This document shows, piece by piece, positions 23,462 to 27,260 of a stretch of 27,260 nt of DNA. Every line of letters begins with the position of its first letter. Position 1 is the first letter of the stretch. A program made the position numbers and the translations under genes. Origin of the DNA: Bacteroidales bacterium UBA3543. Its GTDB lineage: Bacteria > Bacteroidota > Bacteroidia > Bacteroidales > UBA932. The notes beneath the pieces were generated by a model, which was given only the letters and a program-made list of their open reading frames with translations, ran no database searches and was not told the DNA's origin. The DNA is taken from positions 1-27,260 of the forward strand of contig DFOK01000102.1 of assembly GCA_002376715.1 (NCBI GenBank). Direction: 5' to 3'.

Positions 23462-25660
23462 TTAATTTCCCGGGGAGAATAGGCGAACCATTAGCCCATT
23501 TGACTTAGATCTTGTGTTGTTTGTGTTCGCGAAGATTTTGTAGAATTGCATGTTCCACGCTACGGTATTATCACTATTGTTTTCCGTAGACGACCAGTAG
23601 TAGCCGTAAGTGCCTACGTTGTATGTTTTACCGGTGCTTGATTGATAGCCGCTAGCCGGGAAATAACGAACAACGTCGTTTTCCTGACCGGTATTCCAAA
23701 AGGCACCGTTGTTGTCACTGATGTTGCCAATGGTCACGGATGGCGCTACCCTGCGAGAAGTAATTTTCATATGAGTATTATTGCCATCGCTGATAAATTC
23801 ATATTTCCAAGCAGAGACCCACTTGGTTCCCTTGTAACGAAGAGCATAAGAGGGAGCCGGATTATTACTGGTTCCGGTATTTTTATAATCGCTGGTCATA
23901 TTTATGCTCTCACCCTGAACTATGACGCTCTCGGAAATATTATTATAAGAAGGATTACTTGTGAAGTAAACGTAATTGCTGTTCTGCGGTATGATCCCTC
24001 GCCACTCATCTACGCTCGGCAGGTGGTAACCGGAAATGTTGATAGTTTGTGCTACATTCCAATTAATATAGTTACCCAGATCACAAGCAGTTAAATTCGT
24101 TACAAAACCGGTACCGGCACTATTCACGTTAGACTCGGCAACGTAGATGAGCGGGGTAGGAGCAGGTGCATTGCCTGCGAACAAACGAACCGTTTGTCCG
24201 GCATCCTTACTATTGTTGTTGGAATTAGTGGCCGCGAAGGTTTCATGGAATTGCATGTTCCAAGCGACGGTATTATCACTATTGTTTTCCGTAGACGACC
24301 AGAAGCGGCCTTGAGTGCCTACGTAGAATAACGAGCCTGAGCTTGATTTATAACCGCTAGCCGGGAAATAACGAACAACGTCGTTTTCCTGACCGCTACT
24401 CCAGAATATTGGATCGGCTATATTGGTAATGGTCACGGATGGCGCTACACTGCGAGAAGTAATTTTCAAATGAGTATTATTGCCATCGCTGATATACTCG
24501 TACTTCCATGCAGAGACATAATCAGTACCCTTGTAACGAAGAGCATAAGTAAGATTGTTCCCGGTATTTTTATAATCGCTGTGCATATTTATGCTCACAC
24601 CTTGAACTATGACGTTCTCGGCAATATTATTATAAGGAGAAGTACTTTTGAAGTAAACGTAATTAGTGTTCTGCGGTATGATACTTCGCCACTCATCTAT
24701 ACTCGGCAGGTGATAACCGGAAATGTTGATAGCTTTTGCAGCATTCCAATTGAAGTAACCGCTCACATTGCAAGCAGTTAAATCAGTCACAAAACCGTTA
24801 CGGGCAGGATTGACGTTGGACTCGGCAACGTAGACGAGCGGGGTGATCATCTCAGTCCAACCGCTGTTTACGGTTGCAGTATAGCGATTTCCTACGGAAT
24901 AGTTCTTCCCGCCTGCAACGTCAATGCTCCACTGGTAAGATTTGTTGCCGAACAGCGTTATTTTAAAATTTCCGTTTGCAGCGATTTTCATCACGGCCGG
25001 GTCAAACGCGAGGAAAGCGGTAATAGTGTCGAGAGCAGAGGAGAAAGTAACACCGGTCACACTAAGTGTCATGGCTTTGAACACTCCCGTTGCAGTCTCA
25101 ACAGTCCAGCTCAGGCTGTTGAGTGTTCCAACACTGGCCGGCACGTTTTTGAGTTTAAATTTGATTATGCTATTCTTCGAAGTCAAGTTGAAGGTCTCAG
25201 TAAGGAGGTTAGCCTCCTCGTCGAACAGGAGAAGGTGGTTGCGGAGGTGTGCAGTCGAATTCTCTCCGTTCTGTGCCTGATTCCATGAAGTTGCTGAACC
25301 GGGTATCACGTTTCCGTTCGCATCCAGCGTGACTTTTTCTCCGGGATAGTAGGCTTTGTAGGTTGTTGCGCCTGTTACCTCTTGTCCCGTAAAAGTGTTG
25401 CCTGAATCCCAGTTAAAGATCCGGCTGCCTTTATAGGTTGCGCCGTCATACCCTGCAAGCAAGAGCTTGTCGCCTTCCTGCCATGAGAGTTTGCGTGTAT
25501 CGTCATCGTAAGTTACACGGGTTTCCGCCGGGATTGATGCACTTATGGTCACTATCTTACCCTCTTCCTTGCCGGTTTCGGGAAGAGGTTCAATAATACA
25601 ACCCGCCACCAATAAGGCAAGCAGTGTAATTATCAATAGTTTGATTTTTCTTGAGTTCAT
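23462..25660 (-). CDS. Surface lipoprotein 2: fimbrillin-like N-terminus with two FISUMP-like domains
   Basis: A 732-residue lipoprotein (lipobox LVAGC, C21; start ATG 25660). The first 270 residues align with lipoprotein 1 (ETRVTYDDD, LSWQEGDKLLLAGYD, YKAYYPGEKVTLDANGNV, HLLLFDEEANLLTETF). The rest is two tandem copies (about 275-495 and 504-729) of a domain with GYHLPSxDEWR, ENDVVRYFPASGY, FWSSTENNSDNTVAWNMQF and VRLF, the hallmarks of the Fibrobacter succinogenes major paralogous (FISUMP) domain, whose biochemical role is not established. The copies are very alike in DNA. The PKD-like domain and Cys-rich repeats of its neighbours are absent. Likely surface exposed. Confidence 0.86.
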   Translation of the reverse strand: MNSRKIKLLIITLLALLVAGCIIEPLPETGKEEGKIVTISASIPAETRVTYDDDTRKLSWQEGDKLLLAGYDGATYKGSRIFNWDSGNTFTGQEVTGATTYKAYYPGEKVTLDANGNVIPGSATSWNQAQNGENSTAHLRNHLLLFDEEANLLTETFNLTSKNSIIKFKLKNVPASVGTLNSLSWTVETATGVFKAMTLSVTGVTFSSALDTITAFLAFDPAVMKIAANGNFKITLFGNKSYQWSIDVAGGKNYSVGNRYTATVNSGWTEMITPLVYVAESNVNPARNGFVTDLTACNVSGYFNWNAAKAINISGYHLPSIDEWRSIIPQNTNYVYFKSTSPYNNIAENVIVQGVSINMHSDYKNTGNNLTYALRYKGTDYVSAWKYEYISDGNNTHLKITSRSVAPSVTITNIADPIFWSSGQENDVVRYFPASGYKSSSGSLFYVGTQGRFWSSTENNSDNTVAWNMQFHETFAATNSNNNSKDAGQTVRLFAGNAPAPTPLIYVAESNVNSAGTGFVTNLTACDLGNYINWNVAQTINISGYHLPSVDEWRGIIPQNSNYVYFTSNPSYNNISESVIVQGESINMTSDYKNTGTSNNPAPSYALRYKGTKWVSAWKYEFISDGNNTHMKITSRRVAPSVTIGNISDNNGAFWNTGQENDVVRYFPASGYQSSTGKTYNVGTYGYYWSSTENNSDNTVAWNMQFYKIFANTNNTRSKSNGLMVRLFSPGN
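23474..24838 (-). repeat. Tandem duplication of a 670-690 bp FISUMP-domain segment
   Basis: Copy 1 runs about 24176-24838 and copy 2 about 23474-24151. Long near-identical stretches such as the one coding ENNSDNTVAWNMQF occur in both, which indicates a fairly recent in-frame duplication or gene conversion. Confidence 0.8.
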
Positions 25661-25687
25661 AAGAAATGATATTTTGCTATAAGCATG

Positions 25688-25695
25688 CAAAGGTA
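25688..25695 (-). promoter_or_regulatory. Candidate -7 element of the lipoprotein 2 gene
   Basis: On the minus strand TACCTTTG is an exact TAnnTTTG, 27 nt before the ATG. The position of the -33 shows GTTT (25714-25717) at 18 nt, not a clean match. Confidence 0.5.
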
Positions 25696-25746
25696 GATTT
25701 TTTTACAATCTAAAAACATTGGGGTGTAATTACTCAAAGCATAACA

Positions 25747-25782
25747 AAACCCTGAAAGTTTTTGGTTCAACTTTCAGGGTTT
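25747..25782. terminator. Terminator of the lipoprotein 3 transcript
   Basis: A 14-bp perfect stem (AAACCCTGAAAGTT, 25747-25760, with 25769-25782) and an 8-base loop, about 45 nt after the lipoprotein 3 stop. Closely related in sequence and position to the hairpin at 20851-20890. Confidence 0.8.
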
Positions 25783-25826
25783 ATTGTAGCCGTAGGTAAG
25801 AGAGATCTATCTATAGAAAGAGGGTG

Positions 25827-27260
25827 TTAAATTCCCTTCCAATGGTTTGGAATGTCGTTGTAGTTTGTTACATTAGCTCCTTTGAAACAATCGGTAATCG
25901 TCCAATTGGTCGGCCCTGTTGCGCCTCCACCTCCGGTAAAACTCCATAACTCAGGGGCGGTGCCAGTAGGTGTTGTGTGGCTCAACCCCACATTATAAAA
26001 ACAGTAGCCGAAATCCATCGTTCTACCTACAAAAAAATTGGCGTTTGTACCCGGATCCGGGAAAATACCCGGTTCTAATACCAATTTTCTGCAATCATAG
26101 AAGCAACGATTGAAATTTGTTGCTTCTAAATGGTTGTGGAACAATCCTACTGGGATAGTAGTTAAGTTCATGCATCGGTAGAAGCATTGGTGGAACGAGG
26201 TTACTTGCGTGTTGTTATCAAACAGTCCCGCCGGAATGGAGGTTAATTTGTTGCAATTGGCGAAGCAGGCAGCAAAATATTGTGCTTGCGTATTTTTCTT
26301 GAACAGATCTTTCGGAATAGAGTCTAATTGAGTGCAATGCATGAAGCTGCCGCCGAAAGATATTGCTAACGTATTTTTGTCAAACAGCCCCTCCGGAATT
26401 GAGGTTATTTGTTGGCAGCTTGTGAAGACATTGCTGAAATACAAAGCTAGCGTATTTTTGTCAAATAATCCCTCCGGAATTGAGGTTAATCCGATGCATT
26501 GCATAAAACATTGGTTGAAATGTGTTGCTAGCGTATTGTATTTGAATAGCTCTGTCGGAATAGAGGATAAAAGTTGACAACTATTAAAACAGTATGTGAA
26601 ATCTGTTGCTAACGTATTATATCTGAACAGCTCTGCCGGAATAGAAGTTAATTTCGAGCAGTAGCTGAAACAGTGACTGAAATTCGTTGCTTCCGTATTG
26701 TGCCTAAATAGTTCTGCCGGAATAGAGGATATTGAGCAACATTCAAAACAACTGGTAAAATTTTTTGCTTGTGTATTATACCTGAACAGATCTTTTGGAA
26801 TGGAGTTTAATTGGTTGCAGTTGTAGAAGCATCCGGTAAAATTTTTTGCTTGTGTATTGTACTTGAACAGATCTGCCGGAATAGAAGTGAATCCCATAAA
26901 GCAGTCTCGGAAGCATCTGGTAAAATCTGTTGCTTGCGTATTGTATTTGAACAGATTTGCCGGAACATCGGCGAATCCGCAGTATTCGAAGCATCTGGTA
27001 AAATTTTTTGCTTGCGTATTGTACCTGAAAAGATCTTCAGGAAAAGAGTTTAAGTACATGCTATTGTAGAAGCACAAGCTAAAATCCTCTGCTGCCATAT
27101 TGGGAAAAGGAGTAAGTACGGCTGATAGAACATTTTCATTGGTGATGTTGTAATTGAATGTAATTTGCGGCATCTGTTTGAGGGAGGGGTCCACTTGGTC
27201 GGAGTAGATGGTAACGGTATAATCGCCGTCGTTGGTGTGGGTATGCGAGGCGATGGGATT
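25827..27260 (-). CDS. Surface lipoprotein 3 (partial): PKD-like end and 12 Cys-rich repeats
   Basis: The C-terminal 477 residues of a gene that runs off the window. The frame is open to base 27260, and the first visible residues (ASHTHTNDGDYTVTIYSDQ) match the PKD-like domain of lipoprotein 1, so the GTG at 27194 is not the start. Twelve repeats follow (26124-27092) with consensus AxxFxxCFxxCxxLTSIPxxLFxxNTx; most are 27 residues, but units 2 and 5 are 26 and unit 3 is 28. Two units have lost the first Cys (SNVF, GGSF). The cap (FPDPGTN to the end) aligns with lipoprotein 1. A fimbrillin-like N-terminus is expected outside the window. Confidence 0.85.
   Translation of the reverse strand, partial: NPIASHTHTNDGDYTVTIYSDQVDPSLKQMPQITFNYNITNENVLSAVLTPFPNMAAEDFSLCFYNSMYLNSFPEDLFRYNTQAKNFTRCFEYCGFADVPANLFKYNTQATDFTRCFRDCFMGFTSIPADLFKYNTQAKNFTGCFYNCNQLNSIPKDLFRYNTQAKNFTSCFECCSISSIPAELFRHNTEATNFSHCFSYCSKLTSIPAELFRYNTLATDFTYCFNSCQLLSSIPTELFKYNTLATHFNQCFMQCIGLTSIPEGLFDKNTLALYFSNVFTSCQQITSIPEGLFDKNTLAISFGGSFMHCTQLDSIPKDLFKKNTQAQYFAACFANCNKLTSIPAGLFDNNTQVTSFHQCFYRCMNLTTIPVGLFHNHLEATNFNRCFYDCRKLVLEPGIFPDPGTNANFFVGRTMDFGYCFYNVGLSHTTPTGTAPELWSFTGGGGATGPTNWTITDCFKGANVTNYNDIPNHWKGI
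26124..27092 (-). repeat. About 80-bp coding repeat array (12 units)
   Basis: Encodes the repeats of lipoprotein 3. Adjacent units share wording, for example the repeated LFRYNTQAKNF and EGLFDKNTL phrases, which suggests local duplication of single units within the array. Confidence 0.85.

Noticed and set aside
23642..24781. Two similar plus-strand open frames (23642-24094 and 24470-24781)
   Set aside because: They resemble each other only because they are antisense to the duplicated FISUMP domains.
27194..27260. GTG at 27194 as the start of lipoprotein 3
   Set aside because: The frame stays open to the window edge and the residues before it match the PKD-like domain of lipoprotein 1.

Overview
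The window reads as a chromosomal segment of an anaerobic member of the Bacteroidetes, most likely order Bacteroidales. The evidence is the promoter style (TTTG, about 18-20 nt, then TAnnTTTG), a Bacteroides-type PurM, FabK as the enoyl reductase, reverse rubrerythrin and flavodiiron protein, a fused carboxypeptidase-like/plug/barrel outer-membrane protein, and fimbrillin-like lipoproteins. Family calls come from reading motifs; no database search was possible.

Layout. 1-490: a small four-helix-bundle gene between inverted repeats, next to a bidirectional hairpin. 523-4900 (minus): a compact type II fatty-acid elongation operon, fabH-fabK-fabF-fabZ-fabG, with a near-consensus promoter. 5065-6290 (plus): a divergent membrane-bound LytTR regulator and a 58-residue winged-helix protein. 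6392-9830 (minus): reverse rubrerythrin, an aspartate-type aminotransferase and a PBP4-type DacB. 9999-14456 (plus): a tightly packed purM, lipoprotein glutamate-racemase homologue, DEDDy exonuclease, rlmI unit. 14488-15666 (minus): a flavodiiron protein. 16007-18160 (plus): a tandem pair of secreted paralogues and a DUF2007/zinc-ribbon membrane protein. 18409-20757 (plus): an outer-membrane beta-barrel receptor-like protein. 20932-27260 (minus): three tandem paralogous surface lipoproteins, the last running off the window, plus a 45-residue small ORF.

How it fits together. The left two thirds is mostly housekeeping: membrane lipid synthesis, peptidoglycan maintenance, purine synthesis, rRNA modification and oxygen defence. 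The right third is accessory cell-surface material. The most notable parts are: (1) the lipoprotein family, in which two complete members share a fimbrillin-like N-terminus but carry different C-terminal modules (26-28 residue Cys-rich repeats, or two FISUMP-like domains), with a conserved 3' trailer at all three loci and a relic C-terminus behind the FISUMP gene suggesting module exchange; (2) a glutamate racemase homologue with both catalytic cysteines but a lipoprotein signal peptide; (3) related short repeat islands lying next to terminator hairpins at three gene ends; and (4) two small genes of 58 and 45 residues that a length cut-off would miss.
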